The notes beneath the pieces are model-generated. The model saw nothing but the letters and a program-made list of their open reading frames with translations. It searched no databases and had not been told where the DNA came from. A DNA stretch of 64,000 nucleotides from Babylonia areolata (Eukaryota; Mollusca; Gastropoda; Neogastropoda; Buccinidae): assembly GCF_041734735.1 (NCBI RefSeq), contig NC_134879.1, forward strand, positions 8,546,810 through 8,610,809. Direction: 5' to 3'. The translations under genes were made by a program, and so were the position numbers. Shown in pieces: positions 1 to 25,910 of the stretch (position 1 is its first letter; each line of letters begins with the position of its first letter).

Positions 1-1406
1 TTCACACACACATCACACAAACACACACATATGCATAAACACACACAGTGCATGTAAATGCAGACATATATAACACACAGCCAAATTTTGAACACTTCAC
101 ACAATACATCATCCAAGGGGACACAAAGTGGAATAGCTTCATGCTCTTTATAAAGACCTGGCCAAATGAACATATCTGTGCATCAAAGCAGTCACACTGA
201 TTCAAACTATTAGTCTGGCACAACACAGGGCACCACCAGATTGGGCTTGGTTCTCCAAAGAAACAACTATGGGAAACGACCATGGACTCAGATCATTGTC
301 TCTGCAACATGTGCTTTCTTCTGGCACAACAGAGTGGGCAAACATGCAGTTTCCACTTAAGCATTCACAACTCTGAGTTGACGTTTCAGCAGCTTCTTTT
401 AATTCTTCTGAAAACTCAGATTCCAAATCATTGGAATGAAACCAAAATCCATTCCAACAGTCCTTGCAGAGTTTCTTTTGTTACGATTTTTGTGTTTTTG
501 TCTATTTGATTGGTGGTGGTGGTTGTTTTTTTTAAAGTCCTTTCACTGTATGTTTCAACAAATTAGTTTTTGGTCTGCTTCACTTAGCCAGAAGCAATAG
601 TCTCCATGTTTGTGACATCAGAACCTAATACAAAATGGCAGCCTCCAGGACTACTGGATGCTTCATATATAAATATTTTTCTTTATACACACATTAATTC
701 ACTTTAAAAAGTACTGGATCAGTTATCATTTTCTAAAATCTTATGAAAACCATTAAGCCGACTTAGTCCCCTTGTATGAATGTCATTGAAATTTCCTGTA
801 TGAATGCCAAATAATGACAAGATACCACACAAAAGAATGCAAAAAATGACCTTAAAACAGCAGATCGAAAGTATCAATGATATGAAACACCATCAAGCAT
901 GACAAACATAACGTGCTCAAATCTTTGCACTCTCACCTCACAATTGAAAATTACCATCCAACTGTGAAAGGAAAAGCAAGAGACAAGAGACACTGGGATA
1001 AAAGTGGACACAACTGTTTTCAAAATGTTTCACAGTTGATCTCAGTATTTAAAAGCCTAGTTTCCACCTCCAACCCCCTTTCTCTCCAATTTGGTCAAAT
1101 TATGCCAGACATAGCTTGCAAGACTGCATTGACTGCACCGACCTCTGCCCTTGACCAAACTGTAACACCAGTGTAGCCTTCTGAAAACATAACTGTTCAG
1201 CCTCACTTACAGCTGACCTCAAGTTCCAGATAGCAATTTTTTTTCCAGTAAAAAATAAATAAAAATTTTTTTTTTTTTAAGGGAAAGATTTTACAATGCT
1301 GAGAACATATTCTGAGCCTTCAATAAACTCAAAATAACTGAATATAATAGCAAGATGAATAATGGCATTCCTTATAGTATTCCTGGGTAGTACCCTGGGT
1401 ACTTAC
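1..1406. other. No gene recognised
   Basis: ADSS intron 5 sequence, AT-rich, with a short CA run at 1-50 and an A/T run at 1255-1280. I looked for the next ADSS exon (AARSGLR-type) and did not find it. Confidence 0.6.
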
Positions 1407-14778
<13,372 letters not shown>

Positions 14779-14870
14779 TTTGTCGTCAGGCTATGACACA
14801 TGCGCACATGTATATTTGGCGCGCAGGTTGACCTAAAAAACCGAGTTATCGTTCGTGCTCTCTGTGTGGA
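14779..14870 (-). promoter_or_regulatory. Probable ADSS promoter / 5' UTR
   Basis: The ~90 bp before the ADSS start codon is locally CpG-rich. On the plus strand it holds TTTGGCGCGC (14814-14823), a good match to the E2F site TTTSGCGC, and close to the start a TGCGCACATG palindrome-like element resembling half of an NRF1 site. No TATA box is placed where one would expect it. This fits a housekeeping purine-synthesis gene; it is inference from motifs only. Confidence 0.45.
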
Positions 14871-14962
14871 AGAATGGAAGGTAGCAGACTGGTTAAACCG
14901 CTTACCTTATCAGTGTCTGCAAAGGTCTGGGTTCGATTCCCGGCCTCGCCTTTTCTCCCACT

Positions 14963-14998
<36 letters not shown>
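14870..14998 (+). mobile_element. tRNA-headed SINE at the ADSS promoter
   Basis: TAGCAGACTGG is a good A box and GGTTCGATTCC a perfect B box (14930-14940), 50 bp apart as in tRNA-derived promoters. It ends in (CA)16. It is not a tRNA gene: arms do not fold. About 90 bp upstream of ADSS, so its internal pol III promoter faces away from the gene. Confidence 0.7.
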
Positions 14999-14999
<1 letters not shown>

Positions 15000-15179
15000 G
15001 AAAAAAGAGAGCGTCACGTCATTCCGATGAGTCGACAAACCGAGGTGTAGTGACTTGGCACCGTCTAAAAAAGAACACAATAAATTACATGATGTCAGCC
15101 GTCATATCCTCTGGCAAAATTCTGTAGGCTTAGAAGAAATCCAGTCTAATTGGTACACAAATATATTATGCACTCAAAA

Positions 15180-15420
15180 CCTGATCGACCAAGCGCGTTG
15201 GGCATGCTGCCGGTCAGAAATCTACCTGGCAGATGTCAGTGTCAGTCGCATGTATGGACTGATTTTGCCCGAACTGAACGCAATGACACGCGGTGCTGCA
15301 GTCAGCCGGGAGGAAGGCCGCAGAATCACTATTTACATTATTAATTCACTTGTAACGGTCAGTTTTAGTTTCGAGTTTCTCAAGGAGGCGTCACTGCATT
15401 TCCTTGTGAAACTGAAACTA
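15180..15420. mobile_element. Two facing SINE family C pieces
   Basis: 15185-15300 is a minus copy (AAGCGCGTTGGGCATGCTGC, the complement of the GCATGCCCAACGCGCTT end); 15358-15420 is a plus head (AGTTTCTCAAGGAGGCGTCA) flanked by CAGTTTTAGTTTC/GAAACTGAAACTA inverted arms. A scrap of SINE A core (GCAAAATTCTGTAGG) precedes at 15113. Confidence 0.55.
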
Positions 15421-15500
15421 AAACTAGTCAGTCTCTGGGGAGGGACTGAGAAGAGGACTGATTGGTGTGTGTCGCCCACTGAGTGTCGTGTCACTGACTG

Positions 15501-15717
15501 AGTGTGTGCGGTGTGTATGTGTGTGTCAGTGTGTGTGTCAGTGTGTGTGTGACCCTGCCGCCAGGTGTGTGTACTGCGTGTGTGTGAGAGACTGAGAGAG
15601 ACTGGAGAGACTGAGAGAGCCGGAGAGAGAGAGAGAGCTGATGAACAAAAACACTGAAAACTAAGTCACCGGCATACACACTGATATATGGAGGGAGCAC
15701 TCACTAAAGTCATTCCG

Positions 15718-15758
<41 letters not shown>

Positions 15759-15798
15759 CTCTCTCGCTCAGTAAGTACACACACACATACACACACCG

Positions 15799-15836
<38 letters not shown>

Positions 15837-15892
15837 ACTCCGTCACCGTGGCACACACACACACACACACACACACACTGACTGGCACACTG

Positions 15893-15988
<96 letters not shown>

Positions 15989-16062
15989 TTACGGCGGCAC
16001 ACACTGACATACTGGCACACTGACACACATACACCGTGCACACACACACACACTTTAGCAAT
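15501..16062 (+). repeat. Compound GT/CT/CA microsatellite upstream of ADSS
   Basis: GT-rich 15501-15590, GA 15590-15640, (CT)n 15719-15755, then CA runs broken by CTGAC, CGTCAC and CTGGCA words; the longest pure (CA)n is about 15894-15986. Confidence 0.95.
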
Positions 16063-16703
16063 CCAAGCATGAGGTAGGGGTACGTTCTGTACTGATTTCA
16101 CTGATCAGGCAGTGTGTACTCAAAACTCGCCGCTGCTACCGACTGAACACTAAAAGCTGAGAGACTAAGTTCTCCATTCAAAGTTTGCGGAAACATCAGC
16201 CCGGCATAAACTGATATCTGGCGGACAACAATTATGATTTATCAAGCCGGATTCCCAGTGTGGATCGTTGAGAGCGCGACGATAATCATGTCCTCAGTGC
16301 ACTGGCTGGTCAGTCAATGATGAACAAACCAGCAAAACCAGTAGTCATGAATGCAATACTGCTGCAAAAACAAAAGGGCGATTCACGTGACCTGTTAAGG
16401 GACTTTCCACAAAGCATATTTATCAATCGCTTTAAACCTCATACGTATTGCATTACCTCAGCGAATAACATTAATTATCCCCAGCTGTTACATCAGCTAG
16501 GTAGGCTACTTATGGTCCAACAGGTGTACATAAATTAATCAATTACGGCTGGTGACTGACATGGTTTCAGGCTCTCAGGACGAACCCCGTCCGTCGTTCG
16601 ATCTCTGAAACAGGCAGAAGACGAATAATTTTTCAGTGTTAGATTCAGTTGAAGCCCATTAAGGACCGGTCGAGTGAGTACTGTATCTACACGTTTTCAG
16701 TCA

Positions 16704-16769
<66 letters not shown>

Positions 16770-17130
16770 GATAGAAAGAGAGCTGCTCGAGCATAGGGCC
16801 TTTGTCAGTGTGTGTGTGTTTGTGTGTGTGTAATTTTTGTTGTTGTTGTTGTTGTTTGTTTGTTCGTTTTTGTCTTGCTTTGTTTAATTAGTTTTTCTTT
16901 CAGATATCAGTCCAACATACGATTTACCGGACTACTATACCGGACCGACTTTTCAGTGCTGAAACTTTGTCCTGAGCACGGTCTTCTCCACGAACCAGCT
17001 GCTCTTACTTTGAACAATAGCGGCATTCGTACGTACCAGGCGTCTGTGTTTTGGATATCTGTTTCATAGCCGTGGAACATAACTTCTACTGAAGACGCTT
17101 TTTTCTAATTTATTATATGTATTAATGTAT
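16063..17130 (+). other. Upstream of ADSS; possible spliced noncoding transcript
   Basis: A plus-strand donor CGA|GTGAGTAC (16674) and an acceptor TTTCTTTCAG|A (16903) bracket a GT-rich 230-bp interval. The second segment is open to 17069 but resembles no protein I know. Confidence 0.25.
16706..16768 (+). repeat. (GT)~31 microsatellite
   Basis: Long uninterrupted GT run upstream of ADSS; interrupted GT continues at 16808-16832. Confidence 0.95.
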
Positions 17131-17131
17131 C

Positions 17132-17147
17132 ACACACACATACATAT

Positions 17148-17178
<31 letters not shown>

Positions 17179-17179
17179 C
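17132..17179 (+). repeat. CA/TA microsatellite before the LINE
   Basis: ACACATACATATATACATAC then (TA)n, ending at the LINE 5' leader. Confidence 0.9.
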
Positions 17180-17401
17180 TCGCCCTGTGGGTTGGGCACT
17201 GATAGAATAGACCCAATAGACCCACTGCCCTGCCATGCATGTCGTAAGAGGCGACTAAAGCAGGACCACCTCGCCCGGAGGATAAAGGGGTTTACGTAGG
17301 GTTAACTACCCTACCTGTAAAAAAGACCAGTTACAGAAGCATCGACGACAAAGAACCAAAACATTCACCTGGGCAAGGAAGGGTCTCCGTCCCGGAGACT
17401 T

Positions 17402-18551
17402 ATGACGCGGTGCAGTGAAAGCCGAAACTGTGAGGAAGCTGCAAGGCTGACTCCCCTTCTGACACCCAGGACAACAACGCGAGTAGCCACATGGAACATC
17501 AGGACGATGTATGAAGCAGGAAGAACCATCCAAGTAGCGAGAGATATGAAAAACTACAAGATCGGAGTGCTAGGATTGAGTGAGACAAGGTGGCTACAGT
17601 CAGGACAGATGAAACTTTCATCTGGAGAGCAACTGCTGTATTCAGGACACACAGAGGATGGAGCCCCCCCCCCACCCCCACCCCCACACACACACTGAGG
17701 GTGTGGCCCTGATGCTGGCACCGGAGGCACAGGGGGCACTCATCGGCTGGGATCCTATCAACTACCGCATCATCACAGCCAAGTTTACCACCAAGAAGAA
17801 TGACATCAGGCTGAACATCATCCAGTGCTATGCTCCCACCAATGATGCGGAAGAAGAGAAAAAAGAGGACTTTTACCAACAACTACAGACAGTGATAAAC
17901 AGAAGAGGAGCCAAAGACATAACCATACTGATGGGAGATTTCAACGCCAAGATCGGAAGGGACAACACTGGCTACGAGGACACCATGGGGACACACGGAC
18001 TGGGACAGATGAATGAGAATGGTGAGCGCTTTGCAGACCTGTGCGCCCTGAACCAGCTGATGATAGGAAGAAGTATCTTCCCACACAAGCGCATCCACAA
18101 GGCCACATGGAGATCCCCGAACCACATCACGGAGAACCAGATCGACCACATCTGCATTAGCCGTAAGTTCAGGAGATTATGGCATGATGTACGAGTGATG
18201 AGAGGAGCCAATGTGTCATCAGACCACCACCTTCTTACGACGACAGTGAGACTTCGCCTCAAGAGATTCACCAACGCCAACAACACACGGACAAGGTACA
18301 ATGTTGGACTGCTCAGAAACAAGGACACACAAGCAGCATTCCAGATCAGCCTTTCCAACAGGTTCCAGCCATTACAAGAGCTGATAGAAGACAGTGAGAT
18401 GGACATCGAGACACAGTGGGAACACAGCAAGAAGCTCTGGCACGACACATGTGAAGAGGTCCTGGCAAGAAGAAGACTCAGCACAATGAATGGATCTCTG
18501 CCGACACCATCCACAGGCTGGAAACAAGGAAAGAGAAGAAAACTTCGCTGA
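17402..18551 (+). pseudogene. LINE endonuclease domain region
   Basis: APE-type endonuclease of the LINE, split into two frames by an indel in the C-run near 17665-17690. All main catalytic blocks (WNIRT, SETRW, YAPTND, GDFNAKIG, SDHH) are still legible. The open frame ends at 18551; about 450 bp of decayed linker separate it from the reverse transcriptase. Confidence 0.85.
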
Positions 18552-18949
18552 ACACGAACCGAACAAGCGCAACTAAGGCAAAGGCACAGGAAGAGTACAC
18601 AGCAGCGGACAGAGATGTAAAGAGGAGCATCAAGAAGGACAAGAGGGACTACATCGACGACCTGGCCAGTCAAGCAGAGGCAGCAGCCGGACAGGGGAGC
18701 CTGAAGGACCTGTACCTGGTGACCAAAAAGCTGATGGGCAAGTTCCAGCAGACAGACAAGCCAGTGAAGGATAAGAACGGGAACCCATTGACAACAACCG
18801 AGGAACAGCTGAAACGATGGGCAGAACACTTCAGGGAGCTGCTGAACCGCCCTGCCCCTGACGCACCACCAGACATCCCACCTGCAGAGACATAACTGCC
18901 CATCAGCTGTGACAAACCCTCAAAGGCAGAGATCAAGAAGGCCATCATG

Positions 18950-20379
18950 ACTCTGAGAAATGGGAAGGCTGCAGGGCTGGACGAGATACCAGCAGAAGCC
19001 ATCAAAGCAGACATGTAAACAGCTGTCAACATGCTATACAGCCTCTTCAGCAAGATCTGGGAGAAGGAGGAGGTACCAGCCCAGTGGAAAGAAGGAATCA
19101 TCATCAAGCTGCCGAAGAAAGGAGACCTCAGGGACTGCAGCAACTACCGAGGGATCATGCTCCTGTCAACGCCAGGCAAGGTTCTCAACAGGGTTCTACT
19201 GGAAAGGATGAAAGAGGCCGTCGACCCCAAGCCCCAAGACCAGCAGGCAGGCTTCCGGTGGAACAAATCCTGTGCCGACCAGATCACCAGCCTGTGCATC
19301 ATTGTGGAGCAGTCGCTGGAGTGGAACTCCCCCCCCTCTACATCAACTTCATAGATTATGAGGCCTTCAACAGTGTGGACAGGGAGACGCTGTGGAAGCT
19401 GCTGAGGCACTACGGAGTCCCAGAGATCATCATCTCCCTCATCCGGTGCACCTACCAGGACATGAGCTGCAGGATTGCCCACGCAGGCCAGCTGTCCAAA
19501 AGTTTTGAGGTGAAGACTGGAGTTTATCAGGGGTGCCTGCTGTCACCGTTCCTCTTCCTCCTGGTCATCGACTGGATCATGAAGACCACTACAACAGGCA
19601 GGAACAACGGTATACAGTGGACACTCTGGACACAGCTGGACGATCTCGACTTTGCTGACGACCTGGCGCTCCTGTCACACAACCACAGCCAGATGCAGGA
19701 CAAGACCACTCGCCTGGAGACCACGTCAGCCAGGACAGGGCTCAAGATCAACAAGAAGACCGAGCTGATGAAGATCAACACCACTGCCAACACACCAGTC
19801 ACAGTCGGTGGAGAGCCCATCAGGGAGGTGGAGTCTTTCGTCTACTTGGGAAGCATGGCTGACCGACAGGGAGGCACGGACTGAGATGTCACACCCAGAA
19901 TCGGCAAAGCAAGAACAGCTTTCATCATGCTCAAGAACATCTGGGCATCTGGAGCAATCAGTATGAAAACCAAACTCCACATCTTCAACTCCAATGTGAA
20001 GTCAATTCTGCTCTACGGATGCGAGACATGGCAGACAACACAGACGATGCAGCAGAAGATTCAGACATTCTCCAACACCTGTCTGAGTCACATCTACAAA
20101 ATCCGATGGCAGGAGAAGATCCGAAATGAAGATCTGTGGGAGCGAGCGGGACAGGAACCAGTGGCCAAGCAGATACTGCGGAGGAAGTGGGGCTGGATCG
20201 GACACACCCTCAGGAAGCCAGCGTCCAGCATCACACGCCAAGCCCTGACCTGGAACTCGCAGGGAAAGAGGAAGAGAGGCCGGCCTCGCAACAGCTGGAG
20301 GCGAGACACCGAGGCAGAGCTGAAGCATCAAGGGACCAACTGGACTGGAATGGCCAGAACAGCCCAGAACAGAGTGTGA
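18950..20379 (+). pseudogene. LINE reverse transcriptase and C-terminal region
   Basis: Begins with NGKAAGLDEIPAEAIKADM, then LPKKGDLRDCSNYRGIMLLS (19110-19165), the RT core with FADD (~19650), ESFVYLGSM, and the tail MLKNIWASGAI..YGCETW..GRPRNSWRR. In-frame stops follow ADM (~19017) and QGGTD (~19882), and a C-run indel near 19327 changes frame, so only fragments are open. Confidence 0.85.
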
Positions 20380-20444
20380 TGGCGAGGGGTCATTGATGGC
20401 CTATGCTCCACCCTGAGCGATGGGCATATTGGATGATGAATGAT

Positions 20445-20451
20445 ATATATA

Positions 20452-20547
<96 letters not shown>

Positions 20548-20609
20548 TGTATTCATTTAACTTAGTGATTCTCTGTGAACAGTGAACAGGGTGGTGTTGA
20601 CAATACGGG

Positions 20610-20667
<58 letters not shown>

Positions 20668-20670
20668 TGT
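20445..20670 (+). repeat. TA/GT microsatellites after the LINE
   Basis: (AT)n, (GT)n and (GT)~28 (20612-20668) follow the LINE 3' end at ~20440, likely seeded by its tail. Confidence 0.92.
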
Positions 20671-20957
20671 GTCACAGTTTGTGTCTCTGTGGGGTGGGGC
20701 GTCAATAATTGCACATATACCAGTGTGTGTGTGTGTGTGTTGCCTGTCACACAAGGTTTAGTGTGAAAAAAACGTGCATGGGGCCATTGGAACAGGTTTG
20801 TGTAGCTGAAGAAATGAGAGCTTTCCCGCAGTGTTTCTTTTTCTCTGCTTTCCTTCTCACTGTGGACATTATCAGAACATCGACATCAGCTTCCCTGTCC
20901 TCAGCCTCCCGCTGTGTTTTGAGAACCCCAGCTGACATGGCAGTTCCTTTTGGCAAT

Positions 20958-21240
20958 GGTTGAGCTGTGGCCTATTGGTAACGCTCCCAACTGAGTAGGA
21001 AGTGACTGTGCACAGGTTTGAATCCCGTAAATGAACAGGGAATTTTCCTGTCTTCTCCTCTCCACTGAACTTTATGTGGTGTCTGTGTGGTAGTCATTTG
21101 GACGAGATGATAAACTGACGTCCCATGTGTGCATGTAAAAAACAAAACAAAACATGGGAACAAAAACTTGGATCCTGGCAAAATTCTGCAGAAAAATCCA
21201 CTTTGATAACAAACCAAATCCAAGGGAAAAAAAGTGGGTA
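20958..21240 (+). mobile_element. SINE family A copy, followed by a family B piece
   Basis: Head GAGCTGTGGCCTATTGGTAA with B box GGTTTGAATCC, then GGACGAGATGATAAACTGAC, TGGCAAAATTCTGCAGAA. From ~21240 to 21410 a minus-oriented family B-like piece follows (CCTTTCCCAGGGACACAGCA), ending in (GAT)n at 21413-21439. Confidence 0.75.
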
Positions 21241-21409
21241 GAAATGCACTGGCAACAGGCTTTCCAACCTGGACAGCAGTCCATGTTTCTCACAGTGGGT
21301 GGAGTGATGAATAACAGATGACGGTGCCTTTCCCAGGGACACAGCATGCTGAAAGAGGCCTCAACTCGGATGGCTGGTGAACACTGGATCAGAAGTCCAA
21401 TGCCTAACA

Positions 21410-21439
<30 letters not shown>

Positions 21440-21441
<2 letters not shown>

Positions 21442-24349
21442 CTATGACAGTATCATGTCCAGTTCATCAAGCAGACCATTTCAGAAAGTTCTTGCAAAAT
21501 ATTTCTTCAATGTACAAACATGCAAGATCATACTTTCCACTTGGAAATGGTATCATTTAAAGTTGTGAGGATCTCTTTCTGGAACAATCATTCAAGTGTA
21601 CATGACTGTCACTCTGACTGCATTCAGCACTAAGCCCTGGATATACCCTGGCACAAGAGATCATACCAATAACAGTACATTCATATAGCACTTTCAAACC
21701 TCTCAAAGTGCTTTTCCGCAACACATCAGTCAGAAACACATACGCACACACACACATCTTCACGCACACTCACACATCTTCACGCACACACACACACATC
21801 TTCACGCACACACACACATCTTCACGCACAAACACACACAAACAAGCCTGGAAGAAGCAGATATGGAATGAAGAGCCTGAATGATGCACAGACTGCTTGA
21901 AAAGGAATGTTTTCATATTTGACTTAAAGAATGTAAGGAATTTTTGTTTGGTCCTCAGCAATACTTATCTTTCTGCATTACTGATGTGTACAGTCAATTC
22001 ACACTGCACTCATGGACAAAAGAAATGAAACAGAAAATGGAAGATAATTTTCTTAAATCATAATCATTTTTGTTTATTGTTCAAAGACACGTACAAATGT
22101 TTTTTGTTAATGCACCGGCAAGCCCCTTAATGTTACAAAAAACAACAAACAAACAAAAACATGATGACAGAGAAACATATGATCTGACACCAGTACTTGG
22201 GATGATGTATACTGAACCACCCTGGCACAAATGACAATGAAGTGACACAACTTAACCCTTGACTGCTAAACCTTAGTGAAATGAGACTGGTACTGTACTA
22301 GTCTGATGAGCAGTTATTATTTTTTGTATTCTTATCAATGGTGTCATTGATTTTACTGAAGAAAGGTAATGCAATCCCTAAAGGAAGAAGTCCAAAGACA
22401 GAGTGGTGCCTGACACCCTGACCAGTCTTATTTCAGTAAGGTAACAGCCCTCCACAGGTAAGCAGCACTCAAGGGGGTTAACAATACAAAACAACCCACC
22501 CACCAACCCCCCTGACCCCCCAAACACCACTGTGGAAAGTTTTGGATGACTTTTAGTTTTCTTTTCAGCCATTCACACAGGTAACACCATGTCACGGCAA
22601 GCACTTTCTATAGAGTTCACAAAAAGTTAAGCACCATTCGGGAGTTAAGCAGTTTTCTTCTTGGGAGCAAGGTGAAACAATGCTGAAACTCCAGCAAACA
22701 GTGAGGTATGCAGCCAGCGTAATGAGCACCACTCATAACCTGAGGTGCTTTCTTGCACATGTGCTTCCATTCTTTACAATGAAAAACAACAGCTATGTTA
22801 GAAAACCACTGAATAACTGTAATTATTGGGCTGAAACATTGATTTTTCACAAGCTTTTTTCAAACTATTCATGGTACACATGCACCTGAAACAGCCATTA
22901 GTGCATTCAGTGAGAGGTCAGTGGTGGAGTACACATAATTTGAATCATCTCTTGATTCTTTTTTTTTTTAACATTCTGTTACAATATGCCAGCATTTGTG
23001 AAGTTGGTCCTTCATTTTTTGTGAAGTCTGTAAAAGACATAAGTGAGAAGGGGAAGCCCTTGGTCTCTGTGAACAGATATGGTGGATCAGACTTTTGATC
23101 GTCACACAGTGAACACATAGTGAGGCGGATCATTTTTGTTTTTGCAAACTGCAGCATTATGACAAAAAAACAAAAACAAAAAAAAAACACACACAAAAAA
23201 ACACACACCCTAACTGAAAATAAAATTGAAACTGGTCTTTTGGCAAGGTACATTCTTGAAAAAAAAAAATCAAGCAAGTTATTCTTTGCTTCTTGTACCT
23301 TTTCCAATCTTCTGAGTGAAAATCAATATGCCTATGATGGGTGAGCAGACATACACATAGGAAATCATACCAGCAGTGAAATAAACATTAATGATATACA
23401 TGCCTGACAGAATGACTTGACACCACAGTTGTATGATCTACAGAGAGGCCAAGTGTACAGCAAAACATCTGTGCTAGGTGGGGACCATCTCCTTCACAAA
23501 GACAGAACCAATAATAAATCAAGTCAATTATCACCATCATATCCTCTGTGCTAAGAAAATTTAAAAAAAAAAAAAAGGGAAAAAAATCTGAAGAATATAT
23601 CATACCTTACTTTCAGCAGGTTTATAACATAACTCATAAAGTTTGATTGATATCGTATACATGATTTATATTTGACAGCCAGTATGTCACATAAAATTTT
23701 GCTTTCTGTATGTTATTGGTCTCCAGAGACCCTTGATTTCTTTCTTGAGAAAGGGTCTGCTAAGATCTACAACATATTAGGGGTTAATATTTTTTTTTAC
23801 TCCTTGTTTACTCCATTGTTTAGTGACAAAATCAAACATTTTTTTTCCCGTTTCATCATCTGCAACATTTTTAGTGGCATTACTCCCATGCCGCTCATTC
23901 TGAGTCCACCATAAACGCCAACACCTGGGCTCGTCTGTTACAGTCCCAGCGTCAGCAGATCACAGGGAACTATCGATGTTAGGCTGCCAGTGGGCCGCCT
24001 ACACCAAAGGAGAACCTGCACTGCTACAAAGTCACTTCTGTGGTGTTTAGTGGTACATGTACTGATTCAACATAAAATACTAAGTCCCCTACTGACGACA
24101 ATAATGGCTTAGTTGCTGAGCAAGACTGATTGAGCGTCTCCCCAGAGTGGAGATTGTCACCTTATCCCTCCAATGACAGTCCCCCATGAATCTGCTTACG
24201 CTGAAGACCTTGACAGGACTCACCCCAAACACACAAGTGGAGAGGGATCAAAACTCGGGTCACCATGAGAGCTGGGCATGAAAGGCCAGAAACTCAGGGA
24301 CATTCTATTTTTTCTTACTGTTGATGGAGAAGGATGGTGATGATGGTAA
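21440..24349. other. Intergenic, few recognised features
   Basis: CA-rich CTTCACGCACAC repeats at 21738-21842 and the 22612-23050 repeat. 23900-24330 looks repeat-derived by its GC content but I could not assign it. Confidence 0.5.
22612..23050 (+). repeat. Unclassified dispersed repeat, copy 1
   Basis: Starts TTCACAAAAAGTTAAGCACC and is collinear with 48238-48720 over ~430 bp (AATGAAAAACAACAGCTATG, CTGAAACATTGATTTTTCAC, GGTCAGTGGTGGAGTACA). No coding capacity. The start resembles a Tc1/mariner end but no matching inverted end was found. Confidence 0.6.
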
Positions 24350-24625
24350 TGTTGTTATAGATGTCTATTTAGGTTGGGACTATGTGACAAGGCTGTACTC
24401 AGGCCTGAGAGATAGACGTGTGCAGGAAATCTGAGCAACACACCGAAAGACACATCCATGAAATGGATGATACTCAACTGTGTTGTCCCAGTTTTCCCAT
24501 TTAAGCCCACTCAACTCTGGGTAGGAGCTGGCCGCAGGCCGAAAAACCCACCTCTGCTAGGAATCTAACCCACATTCTTCAAGCTGTCAGCCTGCGATGC
24601 TAACCACTTCACCACTGTGGATGGT
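24350..24625 (-). mobile_element. tRNA-headed SINE, minus strand
   Basis: Minus strand starts CCACAGTGGTGAAGTGGTTA (A-box-like TGGTGAAGTGG), then GTGGGTTAGATTCC as a B box, followed by GTGGGTTTTTCGGCCTGCGG and a long body ending in the (GTT)-rich 24350 region. Confidence 0.6.
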
Positions 24626-25440
24626 TGAACAGTTTTTGGTACAAATGTATTACCGACGAAGTCGAAAAATGTTGTGGAAGTGGCTTTAAACCCGACTCAG
24701 TTATCAAATGAAAATCATGACTGTGGGTAATTTAAAACCTACAATGAATGACAAAGATTAATAATGATTCATCAAATGTTTACTCTTACAAAGAATTTGG
24801 TACATGTTATCCTAATATATACACACTGTCCACTCACAAAAAGAAAATCAGCTGAATCCATCAACATGTTCACATTTACCTTCTTTAATAAAAAGCCAAA
24901 AAGCATGCATATGAAAATATCTGATTTTGAACATCTGCAGGCAACACACACACACACACGCACACACATACAGACACACACACACATCGCAAAATGGCAA
25001 CACTATACAAGTCATCAATGTTATATATCATTATCAATATATACATTTCAAGATGAGTGTGTGAAAATCAATGTAATGGGTGCATCATACTAAAGCTTTA
25101 ACTGTCATAGCGTTTAGGTTGGATGGTCGATTCAAAGCAGCTGACATTTATATCATTTTCTAATATGCACGGAGAAAGTGCAAATTAACTGAATATGTAT
25201 AGGTTTACTTAGGTTGATCACACCGTGAGTTTGTCGAACGTGGGTATAGCCGTTTTCGACACAAGTGTTTTCCATTGTCTTGCAACAGACCTTGTGATTT
25301 TCTTTGCAGGTTTGTTGCTGCGACTTTGATACATATATTCATGCTGTTTGTTTTGTTTTTATGTGTTAAACAATTATTCTGATGTGTCCCATGCCAATAG
25401 GACTGTAATGTCAATGGCATTAAAACATTTTTCGGTTTCA
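24626..25440. other. Intergenic, nothing recognised
   Basis: One CA microsatellite. No open frame with similarity. Confidence 0.5.
24948..24986 (+). repeat. CA microsatellite
   Basis: Short interrupted ACACAC run. Confidence 0.85.
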
Positions 25441-25540
25441 GTATAGACAGACAGACAGAGAAAAAGAGAGAGGTGAGCTTTTTGAATACTATTCATCGCT
25501 TTTCATCATCAACATAACTTTTCAACAGAAAGGCACTGAA
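25441..25540 (+). repeat. ~95-bp direct repeat, left copy
   Basis: AGACAGACAGACAGAGAAAA, TGAGCTTTTTGAATACTATT, AACTTTTCAACAGAAAGG; right copy at 26095-26190. They bracket the L2-like LINE fragment. Confidence 0.7.
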
Positions 25541-25544
25541 ATGA

Positions 25545-25857
25545 GTTCGACTAAACTCCACTGGCTTCCTGTTGCTAAGAGGATTGATTACAAAATTGTT
25601 TCCATGTTTCAAATTGTTTTCCCCTCAGTACTTGTCTGATCCTGTTCAGCCTCATGTTCCATCCCATTTATTGTGATCATCTGCTGATTCATGTATTCTG
25701 TGTCCCACATTGCCAAAACATGGCACCTTTTCACACCTTGGTCCTGTCACCTGGAATAAACTTCACTACCAAATCCTCCATGCTAATACAAAATCTCAGT
25801 TCATATCTGGCCTCAAAACACATCTGTACAAATCTGCTTTCATGGATGTCTAGCATG

Positions 25858-25910
<53 letters not shown>

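Larger units (their letters stand above)
17180..20440 (+). mobile_element. LINE with AP-endonuclease and reverse transcriptase, nearly full length but broken
   Basis: A GC-rich 3.3-kb island. The 5' part (17180-17400) is an untranslated leader including ATGTCGTAAGAGGCGACTAAA-like sequence common ahead of this LINE type. Endonuclease: RVATWNIRTMYEAGRT, GLSETRW, IIQCYAPTND, MGDFNAKIG, NQIDHICIS, SDHHLL (17470-18240). Reverse transcriptase: FIDYEAFNSVDRETLW, YQGCLLSPFLF, LDFADDLALLSH (19340-19680), then GCETW and WGWIGHTLRKP near the C terminus. It belongs to the non-LTR group often mislabelled craniofacial development protein 2 in gene sets; exact clade (RTE-like or relative) is unsure. Frame changes occur at two C-runs (~17665 and ~19327) with stops at ~19017 and ~19882, so it is dead. 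Confidence 0.9.

Noticed and set aside
14870-14952. Functional tRNA gene
   Set aside because: A and B boxes are present but the arms do not pair and it continues into a SINE tail with (CA)n.
15710-16101. Val-Cys and Thr-His repeat frames here and at other GT/CA runs
   Set aside because: Simple microsatellite translation.
17972-18829. 285-codon minus frame
   Set aside because: Antisense of the LINE endonuclease and linker.
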